Assembly: GCA_006384855.1 (NCBI GenBank)
Contig: VCJN01000687.1
Location: forward strand, 49,137 to 113,136
Direction: 5' to 3'
DNA length: 64,000 nt
From: Tetraselmis striata
Taxonomy: Eukaryota; Chlorophyta; Chlorodendrophyceae; Chlorodendrales; Chlorodendraceae
Below are positions 1 through 11,265 of this stretch, one piece after another. Position numbers and translations under genes: made by a program. A model generated the notes under the pieces. It did no database searches and was not told where the DNA came from. It saw only the letters and a list, made by a program, of their open reading frames with translations. How positions within the stretch are numbered: position 1 is the stretch's first letter; each line of letters starts with the position of its first letter.

Positions 1-201
1 TAGCGTGCCCTTCGTTTCGTCGTGTGGCTCTCTGGAGTAGGATAAGCACCATGAGTTGTAGAATAGGTACCCTGCCCTCGTCGCAAGAAAGGCTGAGAAG
101 AATGCTTTCGTCGTCGTCAGCGTCGACCAGCGCATTTTTGGCAGCATCTTCCACGGCATGCTCTGTGGAGAGAATCACTCGTCGAAACGGGGTCCGCCTA
201 A

Positions 202-1213
202 GAGGCATATCATACGGACATCGCGTCATCAGATAATCCTGTCATCGGATAAATACTCGAACCGGAGCGTGCCACGTCGTAACTGATGACATGCCCCGCG
301 CCGCTATCTGATGACAGACCCGCGTGTATATTTGGAAATGCCCCCGTGTACAGTATACACGCGTCATCAGATAGCGGCCTCGGCCAGCCCATTTTCAAAA
401 CATTTTCGCCCAGTCTACCTACCTGCCCGGCACCCGCCGACGCCATTGCAGGCTCCACCGAGCAATCTCCGCAACGGACAGCCAGGCGGGGCGAACCCAC
501 ATGGGAGACCCGCCCTTCCCGCACTATGGGGGGTCATGTTTCCCCTGGGTTCACGGTTTCGCCGCGGGAGCTACGCGCGAAGGCCCGTGCACTGGCGGGG
601 CGCAGCGGCCGCAGCCCTGGCGCCTCGCCCGCCGCCACCGCGCTGCGCCCGTCTCGCCCGCCCGCGCGTGGTCATCCCTCGACAGCCGGCGCAGTGCCTG
701 ATCCTTGTCTCGCTTCTCGTTGCATGCACGGTTAGGATGGCGTGCGCTCGCGTGGCCATGGGGCGTGGCCCCGTTGTCATCCTCATCGGTGTACGCTTCG
801 TCTGTATGCGGTGTGTCCATGTCTATGTCCAGTGCGGCCCCGGCAATGGCCAGCATCCGAGGGTACGCGCTGCCCTCCGACTGCGCGTTGCCGTAGGTAA
901 GTGCAAGCCCTTTAACTTCGTCTACGGCAAAGCTGGGACGCTCCATGACTGTCCAGTGTGGATGGGCGGGACGGACGGGGCGAGAGACACGAGGGAAAAG
1001 ATGGTGTTTGCGGGCCCGATGGCGGCGGCGGAACTAGAAGCGCCGGTCGATTTCTTGCGATATCTGATGACAGACCAACGCATCTTGATATTTGTCCGTA
1101 TGAATCACATCTCTTGTCATGCGTTAGCGTTGTCGACGTGGCAGCCCGCGGTGCGCGAACGGTAGATGATGACAAGGATTATCTGATGACGCGATGTCCG
1201 TATGATATGCCTC
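202..1213. mobile_element. Non-autonomous PIF/Harbinger-like DNA transposon
   Basis: The two ends are inverted copies of about 40 bp, starting GAGGCATATCATACGGACAT on the left and ending with its complement on the right. A 3-bp TAA lies on both sides (199-201 and 1214-1216), matching the TWA target duplications of the PIF/Harbinger superfamily. The motif TCTGATGACA recurs inside both ends (near 220, 275, 300, 1065 and 1180), like subterminal transposase-binding repeats. The interior is GC-rich; a 131-codon minus-strand frame (551-946) with an acidic stretch is its longest coding-like segment, but I cannot tie it to a known protein, so I read the element as non-autonomous. Superfamily is inferred from the duplication and ends only. 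Confidence 0.72.
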
Positions 1214-1226
1214 TAACTGCGCCTAG

Positions 1227-1308
1227 CTAGTTATACATGAGCTAGCTGCAAAAGACGATCAGGAAACCACCCGAATAGGCAATAGAGAACGTCCACTACA
1301 GCAATACA
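1227..1308. repeat. Dispersed ~80-bp direct repeat, copy 1
   Basis: This stretch begins tagttatacatgagctagct and is about 80% identical to 2698-2778 in the same orientation. It starts just outside the Harbinger-like element. No terminal structure was seen that would assign it to a family. Confidence 0.6.
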
Positions 1309-2697
1309 CTATTACGTCTATAGCATTCGAGAATACTACATCCGTCAAAATTACTGAACGGGTAGTACTCAAATATCCGTCACTGCATATAGGCCGCGTG
1401 CCACATGACAAACCGATTCCTACCGCATGAGGATGTGACCCCCATCTCCCCCCAGGCTACACGCGCATAGTCGCTAGCAGTCGCAGAAACGAGCAGTGCG
1501 ATCGCGTATGATACACATAGTCGCTGAAGATGTATAATCCTTACCGCCGTCCTAGCCAAATCACTGATTTGGAAACCTCCTTTCGCCCGTACGAGAATAG
1601 CATGCATGAATGCATCCTATCCTAACCGAATAGCGACCGTGTTTGCATATCTCGCGATTTTAACTTATGACGCCATCCACGCGCGTAACGGTAGCCGCTC
1701 CTCACCGCCGCGGCATCGGCTGTGGGTTGCGGCTCGGAGCCCCGCCGCCCATGCGCATTCCGTCCGTATACTCACTGACGGTATCGCTTGCCCGCGCTGT
1801 GGCAACCGCCTACCACCATGGCGCCGCTCAGACTGGCGCACACATGGCGGGCGCGGCCGACTGCTCGCCGCCCGCCGTGTGTTCCTCATTGTCATCGGTT
1901 GGGATGAGAGCAACGAGTTGGTCCCCTTTTTGTACGCTAGCCATAGCCTCTCGGCAAGAAACGTTGACCGACTTTGGGTTGGGGCGGTCGCCTCGACGTA
2001 GGCGGCCGGACACGCAGTGGACGGGTAATGGCGGCCGGTGGGTGGGTGTGCCCGGTAACGGCGGCCATGTGGTGGGTGTGCCACGGGAGGGGCGCGGCCG
2101 CAGGTGGGCCACCCGTGGGCGGCGGCGAGTTCGTTACATATATACGACAGCTGCGAGCCGTGCGATGAATGATAGACGCATGTGCGCCGTTCATCCTATG
2201 ATCTTTGACGTATCAACCTTTACGCAACCAAATAGAAAACGCGAGTGATTTTGTCACTGGCTGAGGTCCGAATTACTCGAGCCTCGTGATTTGACCACCA
2301 ATCCGAACACCCGCGTCGACCAAGTGGCGATTTGATTTCCCAAATCACTTTATTTTGAGATCTGGACCGTACGATTTACGAGTACTTACGTCATCAAAGA
2401 TCCTACGGCCACGATCTTTTTAATGTATGGGTTTTCAAATTAGTCATGATCGCGACTTGTTTAGGATAGGATGGTGGTTATATCGTCGCCAATGCATTTC
2501 GTTGCATCGATATCTTGATCTATAACAACTATGTATCTTGATCTTGCAAGTCAAAATCGAGTTTATTTGTACATCGCATGTACGCCATGCATATATGCTA
2601 GGCCTATCTAGGGTATTTACCTATCCTAATCTCACAACACGCCGGCTGATGACAGTGGCTACCAGTATCTGGTATCCTGTACCAATACATGGGCATA
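1309..2697. other. No gene recognised
   Basis: About 1.4 kb with no recognisable protein similarity, RNA gene or repeat structure. Several 60-190-codon frames overlap at 1665-2250 on both strands, as expected for GC-rich DNA. An AT-richer stretch spans roughly 2230-2640. Confidence 0.5.
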
Positions 2698-2778
2698 TAG
2701 TTTCATGAGCTAGCTGCAAAAGGCGATCGGGAAAAACACCCGAATAGGCAATTGGAAACATCCACTATAGCAGTTGCG
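2698..2778. repeat. Dispersed ~80-bp direct repeat, copy 2
   Basis: Second copy of the repeat at 1227-1308. The two copies bracket 1.4 kb of otherwise featureless DNA, which could be an old element or a segmental duplication. 2779-3174, between this copy and the non-LTR element, holds no recognisable gene and may be that element's 3' tail. Confidence 0.6.
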
Positions 2779-3174
2779 AGGTGGAAGTAGCACCAGAAGA
2801 GGGTGCGGAATGAGCACGGGCAAACGCATCAGACTTGGCCGTCTGCACTCCGGCAGAGAGAATGCCGCCCAAGGTACCATGCAAGCAAGCTGAGACTCGA
2901 TGCAACAACCCCCGCCGCGTGCGCGACATGTGATGGCGGAACTCATCGGGCGGGCTGGCAACAAAGTTTCGAAGAGCCTGGACGGACTAGCCACGTAGGA
3001 AGCATAAAGTCGGGGCGGAAGGACCGTCGGGGAAGTTGCGTACATCAAGTAACACCGCGAAGATGTAGACCACCGTTAAGGCGGATTTTCCGAGGCGGCC
3101 GCGATCCTAAACCACAAAAGGGTAGTACCGGTGAACACTTTGCACCGGGCGGGCGGAAGACGCCCGGTCCGCCG

Positions 3175-3963
3175 CTAGCTTGCTGCGCTCCGCCTCGCTC
3201 GGTGCCGCGATCCCCGGGGTGCACCAGCGGGGTCGTTGCCCCATGTGGGCGGGGTCGTGGAGGACACGCACGCGAAATCGATAATGTAATCGCACGCCCC
3301 CCCCCCCTCCGCCAGCGTCAAATCTGACGGCCGCGAGCGGTCCGCTTGGCGAAGCCCACTAGTCTCAAGGGTCAAGTCGCCGACTCCCGAGCGGTCCCGG
3401 TCGAGCACCGCCCCCGCTTCGATCGCCACGGAAGCCCACATATTTTTGGAAGCGGTATGCATGCGGTGCTTGCAGTTCGCAACGGGGCAGATGGGCAGGT
3501 GATCCACGACGAAATCCGTGGCATTCCGGTTCGAGCCATCCGTATAGCGAAGCCATAAGGGGTCAATCCCACACGTGGGGCCAGGACATGTGACAAGCGC
3601 GGAACCCCCGCGCGGGCGAAGGCCCAGCACCCGCGCAGCGGCGGCCGAATGAGCGGCATGGGGAATCTTGCGGGCTGACTCGTGATCCGTCTGAAAAAGC
3701 GATAGGGAGCCCGGCCCGCTTGCGCTGTACAAGCGCACGGTATCAAGGCGCGAAGCCGCGGCACCCATACGCTGGAAGCCAAGAGCGAGGGCCACGAAGT
3801 CACGCAAGCGAATCGCACGGCTGAGGTGGCGTTGGACAACCATGGTCGTCGTGGGTTGATCATCGGAGGCAGCACCCGTACCCGTACCCGAGGGCGGAGC
3901 TGTAGCACCGCCTGGCTGAGGTTCCAGTAGGGAAGGAGATGCCACTGACGGAGGGGGTGCCAC
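3175..3963 (-). pseudogene. C-terminal Cys/His and endonuclease-like domain of the non-LTR element
   Basis: A 262-codon open frame downstream of the RT. The N-terminal ~60 residues are low-complexity Pro/Gly/Thr. A central part has CGIDPLW, then CPVANCKHRMH, a Cys-Cys-His cluster, followed about 50 residues later by RPSDLTL and DYIIDFA. This matches the usual order of Cys/His cluster, (R)PD motif and Asp-rich strand in restriction-like endonuclease domains of R2-type elements. The match is by motif order only. It could equally be an inactive C-terminal domain, because the frame is separated from the RT by frameshifts. Confidence 0.45.
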
Positions 3964-4137
3964 TAATTTGCGGGGCGTCGGTATATATCTTGAGAGCTAC
4001 AGAAGCGCGTTGTAGTAACGGTATTGGCAGTACTCGTACCACCGATAGGAAGCGATTGCTGGGCAGCAGAGGCGGCCTCACCAGTACCAACTCCATGACT
4101 AGTGGCCGTAAAAGATGTGATGACGCGCAGTCCTCCG

Positions 4138-5789
4138 CTAGCTAGTGCTCGTACCCGCACGGGCCGTAGTACCAACTGAAGGATTCGGTGCCGCGGTGGT
4201 CGTAGCATTACCGACCGTAAGTAACTCGAAGATCTCGTGGGCGTGCCCGTACGCGGCGCGTGCGCGCTGCACATCTGCTTGCGGTAACGTGGTAAGGGCC
4301 CGTACATTCTCGTATACGCGGCGCGTCTCGCGCGCCCATGGCAAAGCACTCGTAGCCACGGACGACACCTCGGCGCAAACCGCCTCGTACAAGGGGCTGA
4401 GGGCGGGCCCGTACTCCCGTACCAGCTTTGGCATGACAACCGATTGCGCGGAATAAAACGCCGCGGGGGCCTCAAACTGCAGCAAGGCCATATTCAAACC
4501 GCCAAAATCCGCGGGCATACTCATCTGGAGGATCGCAGTCTCCATGCATGCGCGGTGTATAATTGTCGCAAGCGTCCAAACCAAGCAACGAAAACGCAGC
4601 CGAAATGTTGGCGGCGTCCACGGCCTCCATGAAAGGGTCCAGCTCCGACAGCGGCATCATCCGGCTGAGGAAGCCGGTCTGCCGCACCGCGCATACGACC
4701 GGCAGCCGCATGGCCCCGTGGTGGCCACCGTATCCCGACGTGCCAAAGGAGGCGATGCGCTCCAATGGTGCGGCGTGGGCCTCCCGGCGCCGCCCCAACG
4801 CACGGGTCAACCACCCGGGGTAATGGCTAATAGGAGCACCGAGCGAGGTACACAGCGCCATCCTGGACAAGGTCGTCGGCCGGGCGGGGTACGAGACCCT
4901 CCTGGGGCCAACTTCGCCCGCACTGCCCGCAACTCGGCCTCGCTGTCACCGGGGTGACGAACGTACCGCGTCTTACTCTCTTGTACCACCAGTACGACTT
5001 TGAAAAGCTCCGTACAATACTCGTCGAAAACACGCGGAACGTGGCTGGGCCGCGGCGGTAGCCGCGCCGCAATCATCCGCGAAGCTTTGGCAGAAAGTAT
5101 CAGCGGCGGTATGAGCCACAACCGCTTGCACCGGGCCCGCAATAGCGAGGCAGAAATATAGCGGGGCCAATACATCACCCTGGCGCACACCCGTACGAGA
5201 CTGTAGGGTAGCACGCAAAGTACCGGGCGGATCCTCCGGCGCGTAGTAGTACATGTCGCTAGGACGATCGTACAGCATCCGGAAAAAAGGGATCATGCCA
5301 TGTAGACACGGGTGCTGAAGCAAGCCGTAAGGTATCGCACCCCGGGATACTTCATTGAAGGCATTCCGAATATCCAGTAGCGACTAGTAGTAGCCGCCCT
5401 TTCCCGCCAGTACCACGCCCGCCGAAAAGCTGCAGCGCCACTACCAGCATGCTCATATACGCCGTCTCACAGCCAGCTCCCGACTGAAAGCTGCGTTGTA
5501 CCGGGCCCATGGCCTCCCGCGCATCCGCACACACATGCACAAGAGCGTGGGCGGAGGCCAGGCGCACCAGCACGGAGCCGACGCCAAGCGGGCGTACTCG
5601 CAGCGGCTCGCCGGTCTTCGCCCGCTCCTCGCGCGCGGCGGGGTCGTCCTTGTGGAGCGCAAAGACGGTGCCACTCGCCAAGAAAGCCGATGTGCGCGAG
5701 TGGCACCGCCCCGCCAGGCAGCGATTCACCCACATTCGCCATGAAGGTACGTCTAGGTCCCTGATGTGCTCCCAACGCCAGCAATCCAC
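4138..5789 (-). pseudogene. Non-LTR retrotransposon reverse transcriptase (frameshifted)
   Basis: RNA-dependent DNA polymerase of the non-LTR element. In order: DCWRWEHIRDLD (start of the RT fold), RPLGVGSVLVRL (motif 1-2 region), LDIRNAFNEVSRG (motif A, catalytic Asp, near 5365), GVRQGDVLAPLYF (motif B) and SFADDCG (motif C with the Asp pair, near 5070). Thumb and connector follow in other frames (YVRHPGD, GLVPRPADD, then ADFGGLNMALLQFEAPAAF near 4500). At least four frameshifts occur. One, just before motif A, is explained by a 7-nt GTCGCTA insertion. Family assignment below non-LTR level is uncertain. Confidence 0.6.
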
Positions 5790-7010
5790 ATGCCCAACGG
5801 AAAGGCGGGGAGCACGGCGCAGAATCCACCGCCGGTCCTCCCCCCACTGCCGAACCTCATCCGCATTGCCACCCCACGACGGCGGCGCCCGCCGCAGGTC
5901 CGGCGGCTCCTCGGCAGGGGAGTACTCCGGGTCGGTGGGAGCATGAGGCGGATGGAGGGCTTCAAGGACAGGAGCGCCGCAGCGGCGTCGGACACCATAC
6001 CGAGGTCGGCGGTGTCCAGCGCCTGGCGAGCGCAGCGCAGCTCCTGCACGGCGGTGATGAGTTTCGCCGTCCGGCGGTGGGCATCTACCACCGCCGGCGG
6101 CACCCCATCCCCCGCAGCATCGGCGCCCCCCTCCGCAGCCCTACAAAAGCCGCCCACGCCCTCGCAGACCGCCGGCGCTTCCGCCGGTGGGCACTCCGAG
6201 ACGTCCCCGCCGGCAGCTCCCCCGCCTCCATATGGTAATTGTGTAACTCGTTGCCATCCCGCGACTCGCGCAACAACTGCTGCATCCCACACACCGAGAA
6301 GCCGGCGCGCACTGCATTCCCCGTTTCCCACAGCCGCACCCGCCGATCCGCCAATTTCCGCACAACTGCGGGGCTGCTGGATGGGTAGGGTCGCAGTAGT
6401 AGCCCCGCAAATACGCAGACAACGCCTTCGGTCCCGTACGACCGGTCGTACGTAGGAGGGAAGCGGTCCGCATAGGCCAGCGTACGGTCTAGCAGGGGAG
6501 AGAGGACAGGCCGAGCCGCGGGACAGACGTCGACAGCCGTACCCCGCAGCTAGCGGCGTACGGGGCATCTTGCGGTAGACGTCGGTGGTAGCGCACCACC
6601 GAGCGGTAGCCGCTAGGGCGGCATCATGGGCGGCTGAGGCAGTAGCCGGCGCGTGCTGGCGCTGCAGCGCCCGCACGCCAGCTGCCGACGCCGGGAGAGC
6701 CACACCGGGGGGTGGAGCCGTGGGAGGATGGGGGCTGCATAACTCGTAGGTGGCGGCACGCGCCGCCGCTTGCGCGCCATGGAACACGTGGTGGCCCGAG
6801 CGCGGGCAGCCGGCTCGTGGGGCGCACCGCACATACACAGAGGGGTCATAAGTCGCAGCGTAGGCGAGGTGCGTGGCAGCTACCGCCGGGTCGTCGGACT
6901 CCATCCCGTGGTTCACGTGCGTGCACAAGGGGGGCGGGCCGCTGGTAGGCGCGTCCGCAGCTGCCATCACAACACCGGAATTGCCAGTCAACGCCCCCGC
7001 CGGGCGTCGA
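5790..7010 (-). pseudogene. Non-LTR retrotransposon ORF, N-terminal part
   Basis: Coding-like minus-strand sequence upstream of the RT. An early segment holds a Cys/His cluster (CPRSGHHVFH followed by a later Cys) that could be a zinc finger. A middle segment (about 6085-6360) continues in another frame. The last segment contains the Arg/Pro-rich SIRLMLPPTRSTPLPRS, which leads into the RT. At least two frameshifts separate these parts, so no intact protein is made. I cannot name the nucleic-acid-binding domain type. Confidence 0.45.
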
Positions 7011-7171
7011 CGACTGCACTTGCGCCATCGCAGCGCCGCGCGCCCACCACCACTGCCGCCCCACGGGGACCGCGACCCCCACGGGAGACACCCTAGCAGA
7101 GGGGCCTGGAGGGGCCGGAGGATAAGTACGTGGACATCGTGTGTGTGGGCATTGTGTGCCCATGGCCGCAC

Positions 7172-7709
7172 TTTGCTTGCGCTGGCGACTATAGTGACTA
7201 TATCGCTATGTTATATATATTGTAGTATGCGCTGCGAAAGCCGGGATGCCGGTACGGTATTGCGCGCACAAAGTAAGGGATACCCGGCGGCGGTACCTGT
7301 ACGGAATTTATTGCAAAATATATCGCAATTTACCCAGGGAGGCACTGTTTGCCAACGAATGTCAGCTCGCTTACATCGAAGGCTAAGGCAAGAACCACAA
7401 GCTTGGCCAGAGTGTCTCCTAGCGCAAAAGATGGCTGAGGGTGGGTGGGTTCGCGAGCCGGTTGAGGCGAGCGCAAAGCAGAGAGTGCTGGTGCCCGAGG
7501 GTGGACCCCTCAAGTCGTGGCGCTGGTGCGGGCTTGCAGGCCTTAGTCCGTGCGCCGACCTAGGGGGTCGTGCGCAGTACAACATAGCTAATGTATTGTA
7601 AACCTCTAGATGACTATATCTGACCATTTCCCAGGGAGGCACATTTTGCCAGAGACGAAAGCCAAAGGCTAGCACATGTAGCTTAGTCCAGCGGCCGGAC
7701 GGGGACGAG
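7172..7709. other. Spacer between two retroelements, with a short repeated block
   Basis: No gene seen. The block CAGGGAGGCAC near 7333, set in 'tttaccCAGGGAGGCACtgtttgcca', recurs near 7633 with similar flanks ('tttccCAGGGAGGCACattttgcca'). The two copies may be terminal or internal repeats of the adjoining DIRS element, but no complementary right end was found to prove that. Confidence 0.4.
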
Positions 7710-8873
7710 TCAGCCGAAGAACCTCCAGGCCGCGGGAGTCAGGCACATGGTCGGGTCGATGTACTTCCATGTGACCACGTCGCTACTCTTCGACCAATCG
7801 CCCATGATTATGATGATCGGCAAGGGGACGCCGACGCAGCTCGCTGCGGAGGCCGCGCCCTTGCGTAAACTGTGCGATGTCCACTTGAAACCGGTGGGAG
7901 GCCGGGCGCCTGTCGCCAGGTAGGCTTCCCACAACCACTCGGTGAGAGTGGCTGAAACCGACCAAGTGGCGGAAGACTCCAGCGGGGAGATGCTCCAGAA
8001 CTTGGGCGGCGGGCTGGCTCCGTGGAAACGGCGGCAGTAGGCGTCGCGACTGATGGTGTACCAGTCCAACAGGTCAGCGAAGTCCGGAACGGCGGCGATG
8101 GGCAGGTCCATCAGGGGCTTAGCGGAAACCCTAGTACGCTGGTCGCCTTTCTGTTTGCGGACGTACAACAGAATGCTTCCGGATGGTCGGTCGACCACTA
8201 AATCACCGGTTTCGCAGCTAATGCCGGACTCTGCGCGGCATACGAAGACGTACGCCGTAATCGTCGCGAGCGCGGCTCTGAAAGCGCGGATTTCCGCAGT
8301 ATTAGCGGGTTCCCACACCAATGTTCGCCGAAGTTCAATCGCGGTGTCCAGGATGTCAGCCGCAACGTGCGCAGGCAAGGCGACGCGGACGTCTTCCTCC
8401 GCCAGACGCTCCTGCTGGATGGCCAAGCCGCGCCGCGCGTCGGCCACCATTTCGCCGAGGGCGACAGGCTGGCGCTGGTGGTCGCGGAAGTACTTGTTGA
8501 TGGACGAGTAGTACTGTTGAAGGGACTCCGCGCCGACGGTACCTTGTATGCCCAACCAGGCAGTTTAGCGGACGATCGTGATGGTAGTAGCTTGCAGCGG
8601 ACGCAAGCCGTCCTGCTCGCATAACGTAGCGAAAGAGCGCATGCTGTTGTCGTAGTTGCGGTAGGTGCCGGCAGCCAACGAACCGGTCAGCAACCCGAGC
8701 GCCGCTTGATCAACGTCGTCGGTCCCCAACAAACCCCGGAGCTCGGCCGCCATCGATGCCGTCCAGGGCGCTTCAGAGCCGGGGCGCACTGCAACCCGGT
8801 AGCGCGCGCGCCGAGCGTGGGATAGGCGGCCCGGGTATTGTACACTGTACTGCAGCGACGGCTGCACGGCCAT
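7710..8873 (-). pseudogene. DIRS tyrosine recombinase (one in-frame stop)
   Basis: This enzyme would integrate the element's circular DNA through a Tyr-DNA covalent intermediate. A SAM-like N-terminal domain (about 100 codons, 8565-8873) leads into LGIQGTVGAESLQQYYSSI and the catalytic domain. Visible active-site signatures are an Arg region (VCRAESGIS), HSLRKGAAS (the HxxR box) and WKYIDPTM, carrying the likely nucleophilic Tyr, near the C terminus. Both halves share one frame and are separated only by a TAA at the codon before TAWLGIQG, where relatives usually have an aromatic residue. The upstream RNase H frame ends at 8882, just before this ORF. Confidence 0.78.
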
Positions 8874-8881
8874 GGCTCGGC

Positions 8882-11265
8882 CTAGCGACCCACGGCGGAG
8901 GTGCAGCTAGGCCGGCGTGGCAGCCGGAAAGCCACCACTCTCCAGCCGGGCCGTCCGACCCCCGCGCGCGTTCCCCGTCGTCCAGGAAAGAAGAGGTCGC
9001 GGGTAGGTGGGTAGACGATCGTCTCGGTGGCGAGGTCTTGCAGCAGCTGGTACCAACCAGGGTTGGGCTGCAGTCCACTTTCCAGTTCCGCAGGCTGCAG
9101 TGCACTACAGCATGCATGCAGGCTGCAATAGTGCATGCTGCAAGCAGGCTGTAGTGCAGGCTGCATGCGACATGCTGTAGTACTGCAAGCTGCAGGCAGG
9201 CTGCAATGCAGGCTGCAGTGCATGCTGCAATCAACAGGCTGCAGTATGCGGGCTGCAGTGCAGACTGCAGCAGCACTGAAACTGTTGATTATAGGGAAGT
9301 GCGGGACAGAGAAGGGCATATATGTGGGGCACTTTGGGTAACTGCACTGCAGCCCGTTTTCGGGAAGTACTGCAGGCTGCGGTGCAATAGCTTAATTGCA
9401 GGCTGCAGTTTTCTGCAGTCTGCAGTGCAGTAGATATTGCAGCCCAACCCTGGTATCAACGTCGTCCCGGCCAGTGCGGCGCGATGACCGTGGCGGCCGC
9501 GCCCGAGTGTCGCAGTTTGTCCGCCAAATCGTCCAACAACGCCCACGGGGGATTGCAATAATTGCGTTCTCTGCGCCAAAACTCGTCCGGCAAATGGAGA
9601 GAATCCACCGCTTCGCATCGTGGGTCGCGCCAACGGGAATTGTAACGTGGAAGCCGCGTGTTTTCCATCGACGTAAATCTGTCGACGGTGTGGGGATCCC
9701 ACAAGCGCTGCAGGTACGCGAATATCCGCGGATTGAGCTGCCAGTCGGAGTCGTCCAGCTCCCTGCTGAGTCGGTCCGCCCAAACGTTGGCTGCAGACTG
9801 GATGTACCGGGGCATGATGGAGATGTCGTGGATGTCCAGGAGGTGCCATAGCTTGCGGAGCTCCTCCATCATGACGGGCGATCGAGAGGTAAGGTTGGCC
9901 AGCGCTACCACCACGGCTGTGTTGTCCTCGTGCAGCAAGACGCGCCGCCCTCGGAGATGCGGCAGGAACGATTCGAACGCGTGACGCACCGCGCGAAGCT
10001 CCTTCCACGTGATGTCATGCGCGCGGTCGTCCTCGTACCAGAAGCCGCGCGCCTGGTAAGCGCTGTTGTTGTTCAGCACAGCTCCCCATCCATATATACG
10101 AGCTGGAGTCCGCGTGCGGGTACGCGGTCTCCACAGGCTTGTACATAGAGCGACCGTTGTGCTGCGCATGTACCTGGGTCCACCATTCCAGATCGCGGCG
10201 CAGCTGGTTTGTCATCTTGACGCGCCCGCCCCAGCACTGCCGGGTTGCGAGGACGCAGTGCAACTCCCGCAAAAAGAAGCGGGCCGGCGCAATTGCCAAG
10301 TACATAAACTGAGCCTTTCCCGCAAAAGACGCCAGCTGCCGTGCCGGGAGCCAGCGCTTGTCGGAGGCTGTGCGGCCCTGGAGAGAGCGGGCGACCTTGG
10401 CAAGCGCCATGAGCTTCTCCTCGGGGGCGCGGAACTTGCCGCGCTGCAGGTCGACGATCAGGCCCAGGTGAGGGCCGACTTGGGTGGGCTCCCAGACTCC
10501 CTTGTTGGGGTTGCGCAGCAGGCCGAGGCGGTCCGGCATGGTGTCCAACCGGGCGCGCAGCTCCAAGGCTGCCTCGCGGGAGTCCGCGAGGAAAAGGATG
10601 TTGTCCATATAGGGTAGGAGCCGCTCGCCCCGCCAGCGAGTGTTGCGCGGGAAACGGCGAGTAGGCTTGAACGGGGCCGTGGGAGGTAACGCTGGGTCGC
10701 GCCGCTTCAGGGGCGTCCGCATGTAGTCCGTAAAGGCCGCTGTCAACTTGCATAAGTAGTACGACGAGCATGTCCAACCCATCGGTAGGCACGCCAGTCT
10801 TCACATTTCCCCGTGGTAGTTCACGGTAAAGAAGTCGCGGTCCTCCTCCAGAATCCCGAGGGCGTAGTAGTCATCGGCTAGGCCCATCGAAACGAACTTG
10901 TCTCATGCGCGCGCCCGGTGCCGCAGGTGCTTGAGCGTCTCGTAGGACATCGTGAAAGTCTTGCACCACTTGTTGAGCTCCCGTAGGTCGATGATGAGGC
11001 GCCACTTGTTGGTGCCGGGCTTTGGGACTAGAAACATTCTGGATACCCACTTGTCGCAGTGTCCTCGCTCCCTCGCGCCAATATCGCCTCGAAGCGGGGC
11101 AATTCTGTAGCCATGAAGTCCAGTTGTGCTTGAGTGGCGTCGCGCATAGAGACGCCGTGGTTGTAGGGGCGAGGGCGTCGCCCGTTCTTGAAGCGTATCC
11201 GGACTCCTAGGCGGATCCAGCTCAAGACTTGTCCGCTCGCGCCGATGCTCTCCCAGTCGCGCCAT
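8882..11265 (-). pseudogene. DIRS reverse transcriptase-RNase H (broken)
   Basis: RT begins with VSRMFLVPKPG and WRLIIDLRELN, passes MGLADDYYALGI (motif A region) and LPMGWTCSS (motif B), and has YMDN near 10600 where YxDD is normal. RNase H follows with YGWGAVLNN, ELRAVRHAF, HEDNTAVV and NVWADRLSRE. The C-terminal segment ATVIAPHWPG continues, beyond the inserted element at 9058-9452, into WYQLLQDLATE, DLFFPGRR and GWRVVAFRLP, a typical DIRS ending. Two TGA stops (10903-10905, 10801-10803) and one 2-bp frameshift at the TATATATGG tract near 10088 disrupt the frame. The Asp-to-Asn change at the second catalytic position would by itself impair the RT. Confidence 0.75.
9058..9452. mobile_element. 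hAT-like non-autonomous element (MITE), CTGCAG-rich
   Basis: 395 bp with perfect inverted ends CAGGGTTGGGCTGCA, flanked by an 8-bp duplication with one difference: GTACCAAC at 9050-9057 and GTATCAAC at 9453-9460. An 8-bp duplication and CAGGG ends are the hallmark of hAT elements. The interior is a dense array of CTGCAG/CTGCAA/GCATGC words and has no coding capacity. Removing the element and one duplication joins the DIRS RNase H frame (…HWPGRR) to WYQLLQDLATE without a shift, which proves it is an insertion. The copy of the duplication next to the DIRS 5' part now creates a TGA stop. Confidence 0.85.

Larger units (their letters stand above)
3175..7171 (-). mobile_element. Degenerate non-LTR (LINE-like) retrotransposon
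   Basis: Reading the minus strand from 7171 down, the order is an N-terminal Cys/His-rich region, a reverse transcriptase with motifs LDIRNAF and FADD, a connector, and a C-terminal domain with a Cys/His cluster followed by RPSDLTL. That order fits non-LTR retrotransposons with a restriction-like endonuclease at the C terminus, in the broad R2-like sense. The reading frame is broken by several frameshifts. No LTRs, target duplication or poly(A) tail was found, so the outer limits are those of recognisable coding sequence only. Confidence 0.65.

Noticed and set aside
7180..7680. DIRS inverted terminal repeat pair
   Set aside because: The CAGGGAGGCAC words are direct, not inverted, and no matching right end was found beyond 12071.
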